A stretch of DNA of 64,000 nucleotides from Methylorubrum suomiense (GTDB taxonomy: Bacteria; Pseudomonadota; Alphaproteobacteria; Rhizobiales; Beijerinckiaceae), in contig NZ_BPRE01000010.1 of NCBI RefSeq assembly GCF_022179765.1, positions 142,655-206,654 of the forward strand, written 5' to 3'. The position numbers were made by a program, and so were the translations under genes. Below the pieces are notes generated by a model that saw only the letters and a program-made list of their open reading frames with translations, did no database searches and was not told where the DNA came from. Numbering within the stretch: position 1 is the first letter of the stretch; each line of letters opens with the position of its first letter. This document shows, in pieces, positions 47,838 to 56,957 of the stretch.

Positions 47838-49396
47838 ATGGTGACCCGCGTTGCCACGGTCGCGTTCGAGGGGATCGAGGCGCGAGCCGTCGACGTCCAG
47901 GTTCAGATCGCTCCCGGAGCTGTTGCCTTCACCGTCGTCGGCCTGCCCGACAAGGCGGTGGCGGAGTCGCGCGAGCGGGTGCGCGCGGCGCTGATCGCCT
48001 CGGGTCTGGCACTGCCGGCCAAGCGCATCACCGTCAATCTCGCGCCGGCCGACCTGCCGAAGGAGGGGTCGCATTACGATCTGCCGATCGCGCTCGCCGT
48101 CATGGGCGCCATCGGTGCGCTGCCCGAGGATGCGCTCAGCAGTTACTGCGTGCTGGGCGAATTGGCGCTCGACGGATCGATCACCGCGGTCGCCGGCGTC
48201 CTGCCCGCCGCGATGGCGGCCAATGGGCGGGGGCTCGGCCTGATCTGCCCGGCCGCGACCGGGCCAGAAGCGGCATGGGCGGCGGGCGACATGGACGTCC
48301 TGGCGCCGCGCTCGCTCATCCAGCTCGCCAACCACTTCAAGGGCAGCCAAGTGATGGCGCGGCCGCGTCCCGCCATCGCCGCGCCGGCGGGCACGATGCC
48401 GGATCTGCGCGACATCAAGGGCCAGGAAGGCGCCAAGCGCGCCCTGGAGATCGCGGCGGCCGGTGGGCACAACCTCCTGTTCAACGGTCCTCCGGGAGCC
48501 GGGAAATCGATGCTCGCCGCGCGGCTTCCCTCGATCCTGCCGCCGCTGGACCCCCGTGAGCTGCTCGAAGTCTCGATGATCCAGTCGGTGGCCGGACAGC
48601 TTAAGGACGGGGCGCTGTCGAACCGCCGCCCGTTCCGCCAGCCGCATCACTCCGCCTCGATGGCGGCCCTCGTCGGCGGCGGCCTCAATGCCCGCCCCGG
48701 CGAGGTCTCGCTGGCCCACGGCGGGGTGCTGTTCCTCGACGAATTGCCCGAGTTCACGCCCCAGGTGCTCGATTCCCTGCGCCAGCCGATGGAGACAGGC
48801 GAGGTGATGATCGCCCGGGCCAACCATCGGGTCACCTACCCGGCCCGGTTCCAACTCGTCGCCGCGATGAATCCCTGTCGCTGCGGCATGGCGCTCGAAC
48901 CGGGCTATACCTGCCGTAGGGGCCGAACGAGCGTTGCGCCGCGCAATACGGCGCCCGCATCTCCGGACCGCTCCTGGACCGGATCGATCTGCGCATCGAA
49001 GTCGCCGCGGTCACCGCTTTCGACCTCATCCTGCCGCCGCCGGCGGAAGGCTCGGCGGAGGCCGCCGCCCGGGTCGCGGCGGCGCGGGATCGGCAGAGCG
49101 CCCGGTTTGCCCGCAAGGCCTTGCCGGCTTCCACCACCAATGCGACCTGTCCGGCCTCCCTGATCGAGGAGGCGGCCGCGCCCGATGCCGAGGGCACCGC
49201 CCTGATCCGGCACGCGGCCGAGACGATGCGCCTCTCCGCGCGCGGCTTTCACCGAACCCTGCGCGTGGCCCGGACTTTGGCCGATCTCGATGGCGAGGAG
49301 AGGGTGCGCCGGCTGCATCTGGCCGAGGCTCTCTCTTATCGCGGCCGTACGGAAGGGGTGGCCGCGGCGCGGCCTATGCCCTCGCCGACGGCCTGA
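47838..49396 (+). pseudogene. comM: comM (YifB-type Mg-chelatase-like AAA ATPase) with a one-base frameshift
   Basis: The frame from ATG 47838 encodes the ComM N-terminal part (TRVATVAFEGIEA), Walker A GPPGAGKS and the DELPEF Walker B region, up to CGMALEPGYTCRRG. At the G run 48919-48922 the frame is lost and runs on as nonsense to 49163. In the frame shifted by one, the family C-terminus resumes at once (PNERCAAQYGARISGPLLDRIDL) and continues to TGA 49396. One extra G would restore about 519 residues. ComM is a hexameric helicase aiding recombination in transformation. The break may be a real mutation or a sequencing error; no slippery site is seen. Confidence 0.88.
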
Positions 49397-49402
49397 AACC
49401 GG

Positions 49403-50458
49403 CTACGCGCCGATCCGTTTCGCGGGAAAGCGGAACGTCATCCGAAGGCCACCGGACGGGTCCCGATCGAGATCGCGCTGTCCGTCGAGTTGGCGCACGA
49501 GCATATCCAGCAATGCCATGCCGTCGCCGTCGGCCTCGGGCCAAGCGGAGGAACGCTCATCCTCGACTTGCAACACCACACCCGAGTCGGATCCAGCCAG
49601 ACGCACGGCGAGGCGGACCGGCCGATGCGGGACGGCGCGGCGAAGGGCGTGCGAGACGGCTTCGCTGAGGACCAGGGCAAGGGGCCCGGCCGCGTCCGCC
49701 CGGATCGTAACCGGCGCGAGGTCGAGGTCGAGGGTCACGTCGTCCCGGCCCGAAGCGTCGACCAGGGTTTCGGCGACCTCCCGGGCAAGCTCGGCGAGAT
49801 CGTGCCCGCCATCGCCGCCGGGCGGCATTCGGTAGAGCGCCGCGAGGGCATCGATCCGGCCGATCGCCACGGCGAGAGCGTCCCGCACGGCCGGGTCGGC
49901 GCTGTCTCCGCTCTGGAGAACCAGCATCGCACTGATCATCTGCAGGTCGTTGCGCGCCCGGTGTCCGACTTCGCGCAGGAGCAGGGCGTTCGCATCCGAC
50001 GCCGCCTGGACCCGGTCGCGCTCGTCACGCAGGGCATAACGGTCACTCACGTCGAGCTGCGAGGCGAAGAAGAACAGCAGCGTCCCGTCCTCGTCATGGA
50101 CGGGGCTGACGTACAGAGCGTTGTGAAAGGTCGAACCGTCCTTGCGGTAGTTCAGTAATTCGGCGTGAATGTCCCGCTCGGCCACGATCGCATCGCGCAC
50201 CCGAGCGACCTCGGCGAGATCGGTGTCCGGTCCCTGGAGGAAGCGGCAGTTGCGGCCCGTGACTTCCAGCCGTGTGTACCCCGTCAGGGCCAGGAACGCG
50301 TCGTTGGCGAAGACGATGGGATTGTCGAGACGGCGCGGGTCGGTGATGATCATCGGCATGCGGGTCGCCCGCACGGCCGCGGCGAACGGATCCCCTCTGC
50401 CGGATTGCGTGCTCGCCCGCACCCGCTCCGTGAGCTGCCACCCGTCTTCGGATTCCAT
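49403..50458 (-). CDS. LOV-domain (blue-light type) sensor histidine kinase, HisKA_2 family
   Basis: A 351-residue soluble kinase. A PAS domain at about 28-135 carries the LOV signature GRNCRFLQG with the flavin-adduct Cys at residue 71, so it should bind FMN and sense blue light. A HisKA_2/HWE-like dimer domain follows with phospho-acceptor His166 (EVGHRARNDLQ), then an ATPase domain. In the N-box (LSEAVSHALRRA) the usual Asn is replaced by His270, and the G box (DGDGMALLDML) is also altered. ATG 50458 is chosen from domain layout. It is divergent from msrA. No response regulator is adjacent. Confidence 0.85.
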   Translation of the reverse strand: MESEDGWQLTERVRASTQSGRGDPFAAAVRATRMPMIITDPRRLDNPIVFANDAFLALTGYTRLEVTGRNCRFLQGPDTDLAEVARVRDAIVAERDIHAELLNYRKDGSTFHNALYVSPVHDEDGTLLFFFASQLDVSDRYALRDERDRVQAASDANALLLREVGHRARNDLQMISAMLVLQSGDSADPAVRDALAVAIGRIDALAALYRMPPGGDGGHDLAELAREVAETLVDASGRDDVTLDLDLAPVTIRADAAGPLALVLSEAVSHALRRAVPHRPVRLAVRLAGSDSGVVLQVEDERSSAWPEADGDGMALLDMLVRQLDGQRDLDRDPSGGLRMTFRFPAKRIGA

Positions 50459-50589
50459 CCGCTCCTGAACGCCTCCGTTCTGCCGCCCCGCATCACGGGC
50501 GCGGAGTGTCGTCAAATCGCTTGCCGACGACCATATAGTGCGAAACCTATCCACGACATGGATCGGCGCACGCGATCGAGGGAACAGCC

Positions 50590-51249
50590 ATGTTACTTTT
50601 TCGCAAGCGGCCCGAGATGCCCGCGCCCTCCGAAGCCCTTCCGGGCCGGCCCGAGCCCCTGCCGACCGCCGAGCGTCATTTCGTCAACGGCAACGCCTTG
50701 AAAGGTCCGTACCCGGACGACATCGAGACGATCGTGCTCGGTCTCGGCTGCTTCTGGGGGGCCGAGCGCAAGTTCTGGCAATTGCCCCGCGGCATCCATG
50801 TCACCGCGGTCGGCTATGCCGGCGGCTTCACTCCGAATGCGACCTACGAAGAGGTGTGCACCGGGCGTACCGGCCACAACGAGGTCGTGCTGGTCGCCTA
50901 CGATCCAGCCGTGTTGCCGCTGACCGAGGTGCTCAAGGTATTTTTCGAGAGCCACGACCCGACGCAAGGGTACCGGCAGGGCAACGATGTCGGCACGCAG
51001 TACCGTTCCGGTATCTACACGGCCGATGAGGCGCAGGCCGAGACTGCGCGGGCCATGCGCGATGCCTATGCCCCCGCGCTCCGGGCTCGCGGTTATGGAC
51101 CGATCACCACCGAGATCGAGCCGCTGGACGTGTTCTATTTCGCGGAAGCCTATCACCAGCAATACCTCGCCAAGAATCCCGGCGGGTATTGCGGCTTGGG
51201 CGGCACCGGCGTCTCCTGCCCGGTCGGGACCGGCATCGCCGCGGAATGA
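50590..51249 (+). CDS. msrA: Peptide methionine sulfoxide reductase MsrA
   Basis: A 219-residue reductase of methionine-S-sulfoxide. Catalytic Cys54 lies in [10 protein letters not shown]; resolving Cys residues are in the tail (Cys201 and Cys210, [14 protein letters not shown]). [19 protein letters not shown] is conserved. There is no signal peptide, so it is cytoplasmic. It lies next to a flavin-based light sensor, and a light/oxidative stress link is possible but unproven. A TTCG-loop hairpin follows. Confidence 0.95.
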   Translation: MLLFRKRPEMPAPSEALPGRPEPLPTAERHFVNGNALKGPYPDDIETIVLGLGCFWGAERKFWQLPRGIHVTAVGYAGGFTPNATYEEVCTGRTGHNEVVLVAYDPAVLPLTEVLKVFFESHDPTQGYRQGNDVGTQYRSGIYTADEAQAETARAMRDAYAPALRARGYGPITTEIEPLDVFYFAEAYHQQYLAKNPGGYCGLGGTGVSCPVGTGIAAE

Positions 51250-51254
51250 GATCG

Positions 51255-51276
51255 ACGCCGGGGTTCGCCCCGGCGT
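51255..51276 (+). terminator. TTCG-loop hairpin after msrA
   Basis: A 9-bp perfect stem ACGCCGGGG / CCCCGGCGT is capped by the stable TTCG tetraloop, six bases after the msrA stop. No T tract follows. Confidence 0.6.
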
Positions 51277-51404
51277 GAGGGACGCTTCCCGCATGGCCGG
51301 CGCAAGCTGAGCCGTCTTGCATCGCACCGGGATCGGCCCTGAACGTCATCGGCGGGTCGTGAGGCGGAGGCATAAGCGCCTCGCCCCAGAACACGCCGCC
51401 GGAC

Positions 51405-52034
51405 ATGCCATCGCTGCAAGCCCGTTTCGCCGCTGCCCTGATCGCGCTCTGTGCCGCCCTCGGGGTCATGGCGGGGTTCTGGGCCGTCCATGGTCGGACC
51501 GGCTCGGTGCCGGGCGCGATCTGGATCATGCTCGCCTATTTCACCAACCTCACCGGCTTGGTCGTGACGGGCCTTTTTGCTTGGCTGGCTCTGGGCGGGG
51601 CCCTCTTCGCTGATCGCCGCCGCGGCTCCTGGTTGGTCGCTGGGACGGCGCTGGCGACGCTTCTCGTCGGGCTGGTTCAGCGATTGCTGCTCCAGGGCCT
51701 GCGCATCCAGCAGGGCGGCGATCTCGTGGCCGATATCCTGCTGCATCAGGTTGTGCCGGTTCTGGTGCCCCTCTTCTGGCTCGCTTTCGTTCCGAAAGGA
51801 TATCTGCTTCGGCGCGATCCGCTGCTCTGGGCCTGCTATCCATTGGTCTACCTCGCCTGCGCCTTGATGCGCGGTGTGCGGGAAGGGCATTATCCGTATC
51901 CGTTCCTGGATATCGGCACGATCGGCGGGGTGGCGGTCCTCGCCTATACGGCGGCGATCACAGCGGCTTTCCTCACCGTGGGATGGGGTATTGTCGCCCT
52001 CGACGGGGGGCTCGCCCGGCGCCGGGCCGCTTGA
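51405..52034 (+). CDS. Pr6Pr-type six-helix membrane protein
   Basis: A 209-residue inner-membrane protein with about six hydrophobic helices. Signatures are YFTNLTGLVVTG near residues 46-57, a HQVVPVLVPLFWLAF helix with a conserved His, and a REGHYPYPFLD loop. These match the Pr6Pr family (related to FAR-17a/AIG1), whose function in bacteria is unknown. The start near 51405 is set by the hydrophobic N-terminus. Confidence 0.75.
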   Translation: MPSLQARFAAALIALCAALGVMAGFWAVHGRTGSVPGAIWIMLAYFTNLTGLVVTGLFAWLALGGALFADRRRGSWLVAGTALATLLVGLVQRLLLQGLRIQQGGDLVADILLHQVVPVLVPLFWLAFVPKGYLLRRDPLLWACYPLVYLACALMRGVREGHYPYPFLDIGTIGGVAVLAYTAAITAAFLTVGWGIVALDGGLARRRAA

Positions 52035-52140
52035 ACGCCTCCGCTTCGACGATCCGCTGTGCAACCCTTTCCCGCCCTGGTGAATTTCGGCCCCGATCGC
52101 GTGCCTTCCTTCGGGGAAGGGACGCCCTAGTTTCCCCGCC

Positions 52141-53751
52141 GTGCTCCGGTCCAGCTTGCCCCCTCGCTCCCCCATCCCGTCCCGCGTCGTCGCGAGCGTC
52201 GCCACAAGCGTCTTCGAGCGTTTGCCCTTGCCCAATCTGTCCGCGCCCGTCTGGTCGGGCGCAGCGTTCCTCGCCGTCTCCGCCCTGGCCGGACCCGCGG
52301 GGGCGGCCTCGAAGGGCAGTGCCTCGTGCTTCCCCACCGGAGGTGGCAGCTTGGAAATCTGCCGCTCGGACGACGAGGCCGAGGGGGTCTACGCCCTGCC
52401 GCCGCCCTGCCGCTTCGTGCACGACGTCCAGATTCTCCGTCTCAAGGATTCCGGACCCCCAGGGCCTCTGCAAGTGATCTATCGCGGCGAGCCGCCGCGG
52501 AAGGAGAGCCGTCGCGGCGATGACGCGTGCCCGGCCGATCTCCAAGCCGACGATCCGGCCGCGGGCGGCTCGGTGCGGATCGGGCGGCAGGTCGATGCGC
52601 TCGCCACGACCCTGCCGCAGACCGATCCCCGCTTCGTCGCGGCTGCCACGGAGGGCACCGCTCCCGCGCAGCAGGCGCGAAAATCCCGCCGCAACAGCCG
52701 TGAGAGCCGGCGTGCCCGGCGCGAGGCCCGGCGCGAGGCGCGAGAGGCGCGCGAGCAGGGGCAGATGACGTTCAAGCCGCGGCCCAGCGTGAACGAGGGA
52801 GACGCATCAGGCAGCGCCATGATGGTCGCCGGGCGCGACTGGGCGGGCGACCCCTATTACGCGATCCTCACCACCGCCACCGAGCCGGTCGATGGGGGGC
52901 ATCGGCGTGTCTTGGTTCAGGCCCGCACCTACGATTTCCAGGGCCTAGATCTGCGCATCGAGGCCGATCCCGGCACCGCCTGGATGCCGTTCGGCGGCGC
53001 GCCGCCGGAGGGCGAGCGCGACCGCCGTCGCCGGGGGGCTCGGCGCGCGGCGGCGATGCCGAAGCCGGCGCCGGTCCTCGATGAAACCGGCAAGGCGATC
53101 ACCGGCAATTGCGCCGCGCCGGGCTTCGAGGCCCGCGGTCTCTCGGGCTCGATCGCGGTCGTCGATCGCACCTACCACTACTTCTACACCGACGTGCTGC
53201 CGGCCGATTGCGGCGCCCCGGTCGAGAAGCGGCGCATGGGCCTCTACCTGCGCACCAGCCGCGACCCGCTCGGCGAGCGGAGCTGGACGGCTGCGGCGAC
53301 GTTGATCGAGGGGCTGCCCGCCGACACTCTGGTGCGGGTCGCCAAGGCCCGAGGCATGGATCGCTGGGCGGTGGCCTATTCCTGCTCGCGACCGGTGACG
53401 GTCTCGGGCGGTCCGATTGCCGATATCTGCCTGCACTACACCACCGATCTCTCACCCGGCAGCATCAGTGCCCTATCACTGTTCATGGAGCCGGTCGCGG
53501 CCGGGCACTCGACCGCCTATCTGGGTCTACGGTCCGGCGGCGACGCCCTCGGTCGTGTGACCCGCGACGGCTTCGGCTGGATGACCGACCGCTACGGAAA
53601 TCTCGATGCGCCCGGCATCTATCCGGACAAGGGCGGCTTCCTGACCTGGCTCGACCGACGGGCGCCCCGCGCCGACGGCGGCGATACGTCCTCGCTCTAC
53701 GGACGGCCGGTCTTCTGGGCGACGTGGACGGTTCGGCCGAAGACGCCTTAA
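52141..53751 (+). CDS. Large exported hypothetical protein with Arg-rich linker
   Basis: A 536-residue protein starting at GTG 52141. A hydrophobic segment with an Ala-x-Ala type end (ALAGPAGAAS) near residue 58 suggests export. An Arg/Glu-rich stretch (about 180-205, RRNSRESRRARREARREARE) looks like a charged helix. The C-terminal 300 residues contain repeating beta-type motifs (YAILTTATEPVDGG, RRMGLYLRTSRDP, FLTWLDRRAPRADGG) that could form a propeller or sandwich. No catalytic signature is recognised. It ends before a strong bidirectional terminator. Confidence 0.7.
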   Translation: MLRSSLPPRSPIPSRVVASVATSVFERLPLPNLSAPVWSGAAFLAVSALAGPAGAASKGSASCFPTGGGSLEICRSDDEAEGVYALPPPCRFVHDVQILRLKDSGPPGPLQVIYRGEPPRKESRRGDDACPADLQADDPAAGGSVRIGRQVDALATTLPQTDPRFVAAATEGTAPAQQARKSRRNSRESRRARREARREAREAREQGQMTFKPRPSVNEGDASGSAMMVAGRDWAGDPYYAILTTATEPVDGGHRRVLVQARTYDFQGLDLRIEADPGTAWMPFGGAPPEGERDRRRRGARRAAAMPKPAPVLDETGKAITGNCAAPGFEARGLSGSIAVVDRTYHYFYTDVLPADCGAPVEKRRMGLYLRTSRDPLGERSWTAAATLIEGLPADTLVRVAKARGMDRWAVAYSCSRPVTVSGGPIADICLHYTTDLSPGSISALSLFMEPVAAGHSTAYLGLRSGGDALGRVTRDGFGWMTDRYGNLDAPGIYPDKGGFLTWLDRRAPRADGGDTSSLYGRPVFWATWTVRPKTP

Positions 53752-53856
53752 GGCAACATCGCCCGCGCCGATCCGCACGTCCGGGGCGCTTGCTGCCGCA
53801 TCGGTTGACCGACCGCATCCTGACCTCGTCCGCGCCGGAGAGCGCAGACAACAATA

Positions 53857-53893
53857 AAAGGGGCGCCCGGCGGTGAAGCCGGGCGCCCCTTTC
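53857..53893. terminator. Strong bidirectional terminator
   Basis: A perfect 15-bp stem AAAGGGGCGCCCGGC / GCCGGGCGCCCCTTT with a 6-base loop. It gives A/T flanks on both sides, so it can end both the + gene at 52141 and the minus gene at 53913. Confidence 0.88.
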
Positions 53894-53912
53894 GTTCCGT
53901 CGTGCGGAAAGC

Positions 53913-54809
53913 TTAGTAGGTGCCGAACTTGTAGTTGATGCCGGCGCGAACGATATCGCCCTCGGTCCGAACCCGTGTCTGGGTCGCCGCGACCGGCGTG
54001 CCCGAGGCGGGAATGATGTCGTAGAAGCCGGTGACGTTGCGGCTGCCAAGATCGAAACGGAGATACTCGATCTTGAGCGTCACCGCGCTCGACTTGAAGA
54101 AGTTCAGGAAATTGTCGGTCGGCAACGCGTATTCGATGCCGCCGCCATAAGCATAGCCGGTGAGGAAGTCATCGAAGCTGCCGGTGATGCTGGCGGTCGG
54201 GAAGGTGGTGAAGCCACCGAGCGTGTTGCCGATGTTGAGGACCGAAGAATACCGGGCCTGACCATAGGCGAAGCCACCGGTTCCGTAGACCAGGAACCGG
54301 TCGAAGGCATAACCGATGCGCCCGCGCACGGTGCCGAGGAACGACAATTCGCTCCGGGTCGCGCTCGACAGCTCCACGTCGTTGACGCCGGGAAAGCCCG
54401 GGAAGCCGACGATCGTCGCGGTGGAGGCGGTGCGACGGTTCAGGTCGGTATAGGCAGCATCCGCCTCGATACCGACGACGACGCCCGAGCCCGGCGTGAA
54501 CTGGTAATTGTAGCCGATCTGACCGCCGCCGGTGAAACCACCGGAATCGCCGCGACCGGTACCGGTGCCAAGCGCCGCGAGATAGTCGGCGGTCGGGATC
54601 TGGGTGATGCCGAGATCGGTCACCACCTCACGACGACGATCGCTCCAAGCGTAGCCGGCGTTGAAGCCCGCATAGAAGCCGGTCCAGGTGAAGACCGGGA
54701 CGGGGGTGAAGATGGGCGGCGGTGCGGCGCGGCGCGGAAGATCGGCGGCGCTGGCCGCACCGATCGCCAGAAGGGACGCGCCCCCCGCCAGCAGAGAACG
54801 TCTGATCAT
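53913..54809 (-). CDS. Outer membrane beta-barrel protein (Omp25/RopB type)
   Basis: 298 residues. Signal peptide with cleavage at ASA-AD near 22, then a short Pro-rich segment and an eight-stranded-type barrel starting FTWTGFYAGFNAGYAW. Alternating strands include GGQIGYNYQF, RGRIGYAFDRFLVYGTGGFAYG and GGGIEYAL, and the last strand ends in GINYKFGTY with a terminal aromatic residue, as needed for Bam insertion. ATG 54809 is chosen to start at the signal. Similar barrels are abundant in Rhizobiales envelopes. Confidence 0.88.
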   Translation of the reverse strand: MIRRSLLAGGASLLAIGAASAADLPRRAAPPPIFTPVPVFTWTGFYAGFNAGYAWSDRRREVVTDLGITQIPTADYLAALGTGTGRGDSGGFTGGGQIGYNYQFTPGSGVVVGIEADAAYTDLNRRTASTATIVGFPGFPGVNDVELSSATRSELSFLGTVRGRIGYAFDRFLVYGTGGFAYGQARYSSVLNIGNTLGGFTTFPTASITGSFDDFLTGYAYGGGIEYALPTDNFLNFFKSSAVTLKIEYLRFDLGSRNVTGFYDIIPASGTPVAATQTRVRTEGDIVRAGINYKFGTY

Positions 54810-54884
54810 GATGAAGACCCAACTTTCATTCGAGAGCACGTGGCGGCTCCCGGGGCGGCGCGGAGCCGCCCCGGTTGCGCGAGA

Positions 54885-55805
54885 TCAGCGGATCGTGCCG
54901 TTGAGGCCCGACGGGAAGAAGCCGCCCGGCTGCGTCGACGTGTTCAGGTAGACGATGTTGAGCACCTGGCTCGTCGTGCGGGCATAAGCCTGACCGTTGG
55001 ACGGATTGGTCAGCGAGATGTTGGCGATCGTGCTGGTGCCGATCCCCTGATCGAGATCGGTCGAGCCGTCGAGCGAGTCGCGGGCGTCCGAGATCTTCAG
55101 CGCCTGGTCGAAGAGGCCGCGGCTGTAGAGGACCGTGCGGATCGTACCGGCGTGATAGGCCTCCGCCGACAGGATGCCGCCGGCCGCAGCCAGAACCGAC
55201 TTGCTGGTCAGGAGCGGAGCCGCGCCGAGATAGGCCGATACGCCGACATCCTCGAAGATGTAGGCGGCGAGGAGGAACGAGGTCTCGTCGGCGAAGGCGT
55301 CGAAGGTCTGTCCCGAAGAGATCAGGCCCGCGGCCTGGGCGGCTGCGGTGAAAGAGCTCGTCAGGTTGATCGCCGGGCGGGCGACCCGGGCCGAGCCCAG
55401 CGCGCTGCGCAGGAACTGGACGTGAATGCGCTCCTCGCTGGCGATCTCGACGGCGTAGTTGCGGATCGCGGCGGTGGCGAAGTTCACCTGCCGGCCGCCG
55501 GTGACGGCGCCGAGGGCACCGGTGCCGGTCACTTCGGAATCGCTCAGACCACGGCCGGTGGCGCCGCGCAGGTAGAACTCGGCTTCGAGATATTCGAGGT
55601 TCAGCGCGAAGTTGAGGATATCGGTATCGGTGACGGTCTGGGCCGCCGCCGGGCTGAAGCCGGCCGAGCCGACCAGTGCCGAGCCGGCCATGCCGAGGCC
55701 GACGCTCTGAATGAACGCGCGCCGTCCGGCGGCGAGATCGACGCCCGCAGGCGCCGTAAGGGCGGGGCCGGCCTTGCCGCCCGCGCGAAGGAACTTGAAG
55801 ACCAC
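54885..55805 (-). CDS. Tat-exported ferritin-like domain protein (desiccation-associated type)
   Basis: About 306 residues. GTG 55805 is preferred, as GGGAG lies seven bases before it; ATG 55823 is also possible. A twin-Arg signal (GRRAFIQSVGLGMAG) precedes AAAQ near residue 55. The mature part is a four-helix ferritin-like domain: NLEYLEAEFYLRGATG and VEIASEERIHVQFLR carry the E-x-x-H/E pattern of a diiron-type site, and LSAEAYHAG a further H/E. Family members are linked to desiccation and are frequent in plant-surface bacteria. The role is unknown. Confidence 0.85.
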   Translation of the reverse strand: MVFKFLRAGGKAGPALTAPAGVDLAAGRRAFIQSVGLGMAGSALVGSAGFSPAAAQTVTDTDILNFALNLEYLEAEFYLRGATGRGLSDSEVTGTGALGAVTGGRQVNFATAAIRNYAVEIASEERIHVQFLRSALGSARVARPAINLTSSFTAAAQAAGLISSGQTFDAFADETSFLLAAYIFEDVGVSAYLGAAPLLTSKSVLAAAGGILSAEAYHAGTIRTVLYSRGLFDQALKISDARDSLDGSTDLDQGIGTSTIANISLTNPSNGQAYARTTSQVLNIVYLNTSTQPGGFFPSGLNGTIR

Positions 55806-55823
55806 TGTGACGCTCCCACCCAT

Positions 55824-56398
55824 TGTTTGGCTTGCGGCCGCATCTTGTTCAGATGTCTGAACCCTGCAAAGCAAAATGGCGATGGAATAGAGCGTAGTTA
55901 TGCCAATGTGCGATGTTGTTGCAAATCAAGCACATCCAGAGATGGAAACTTGTTGATTTAAGATGGATTGCTGGCTGTGATGCCCCATTTGGATAAAGGT
56001 TTCGGCAAACGAATACACATTTTCGTGAACGGCCACGCTTCTGTGCGGCGGTGATTCGGATCGGATCGAGGGGGGAACACGCGCTTCCGTTGCGCCACTC
56101 AGCCTTGAAATCCGTCATCCCCATTGCCGCGGGTCGCAGGCGATCCGGTGTCGGCAACGTCGGGGTGAATACAGGTCGCGGGAAGGCCCCTCGTTCGGGA
56201 CCGCATCGGCCGATCGCGACGATGACGACCGCCCTCGGGCGCCGCCTCGCGGCTTACGGCGCGCATGGCTGAGACTCTGCCGCATCCGGGTGTGGAGACG
56301 GCCGTGCGGATAAGGGTACTCGGGCCCGAGCGATAGAAGGATGAAGGCTGAGATGCCGCCGTGTCGAAAGGGCGGCGAAGGCCTGGGCTCTGCGGCGT
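55824..56398. other. Non-coding stretch upstream of the ferritin-like gene
   Basis: About 575 bases with no supported gene. The part 55850-56045 is relatively A/T-rich and should hold the promoter of the ferritin-like gene. A stretch near 56080-56115, read on the minus strand (GAGTGGCGCAACGGAAGCGC), resembles a tRNA D-arm, but no complete cloverleaf can be formed. No terminator or repeat is seen. Confidence 0.4.
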
Positions 56399-56878
56399 TC
56401 AGCGCTCGGCGGCGTCGCTCACGGCGCTGGCATTGATCACGGGACCGGTGGCGGGCGGCGTCTCGCCTCCGGTGGCACGCAGGATTCCGCGAATGTCGGC
56501 GCCCTCGGCACCGAACCGCGCCCAGGCCGCGCGGCAGCGGCGCTGGTCGGAATCGGCCTGGAAGTAGCGTTCCTGTTCGTCCAGCAGGGTGGCGTAGACG
56601 GCGGCACGCACGCCCTGCTCCTCGCCGACATAGAGATGGTAGATTCGGCCCCAGAACGCTTCGTCGATATCCCACTCGCAGCGGCCCGCCGCCTTCATGA
56701 GGGCGAGCTTGCGCAGGCTCTGCCGCTCGGCATGGGGCATGGTGAGGAAGCCGAGCTGCGCCTTGATCGCCCGGCCTCCGGCCTCGTAGCCGCTCTCGCT
56801 GGACAGTACCCAGCCGAGATACAGGCTGCCGCAGCCGAGCAGGCCGCCAACGAGGAGCAATGCTCTGAGAGGGGTCAT
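56399..56878 (-). CDS. Membrane-anchored hypothetical protein
   Basis: 159 residues. An N-terminal hydrophobic segment (LRALLLVGGLLGCGSLYLGWV, about 4-24) is an uncleaved anchor or signal. The rest is helical and periplasmic, with one Cys pair candidate (GRCEWDID near 70 and RRCRAAW near 120). ATG 56878 has a GAGAGG-like sequence in front. It follows the ispA-type gene on the same strand after 79 bases. No family is recognised. Confidence 0.65.
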   Translation of the reverse strand: MTPLRALLLVGGLLGCGSLYLGWVLSSESGYEAGGRAIKAQLGFLTMPHAERQSLRKLALMKAAGRCEWDIDEAFWGRIYHLYVGEEQGVRAAVYATLLDEQERYFQADSDQRRCRAAWARFGAEGADIRGILRATGGETPPATGPVINASAVSDAAER

Positions 56879-56957
56879 GGGCAGGCCCTGATTCGCGGAG
56901 CCGAGTCGGCCCGCGAACCTTGGCGGCATCAAGGACGCCCGGATCGGCAAGGCCGTG

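Noticed and set aside
48915..48925. Programmed frameshift in comM
   Set aside because: No X-XXY-YYZ heptamer or downstream pseudoknot is evident, and comM is not known to use frameshifting.
47838..49163. comM read as a normal gene ending at 49163
   Set aside because: The last 80 residues in that frame are Arg/Pro/Ser-rich nonsense, while the true family C-terminus is found in the next frame.
56080..56160. A tRNA-like D-arm sequence on the minus strand
   Set aside because: No anticodon stem, T-arm and acceptor stem can be paired within a 70-90 base span, so I do not call a tRNA; it may be chance or a remnant.
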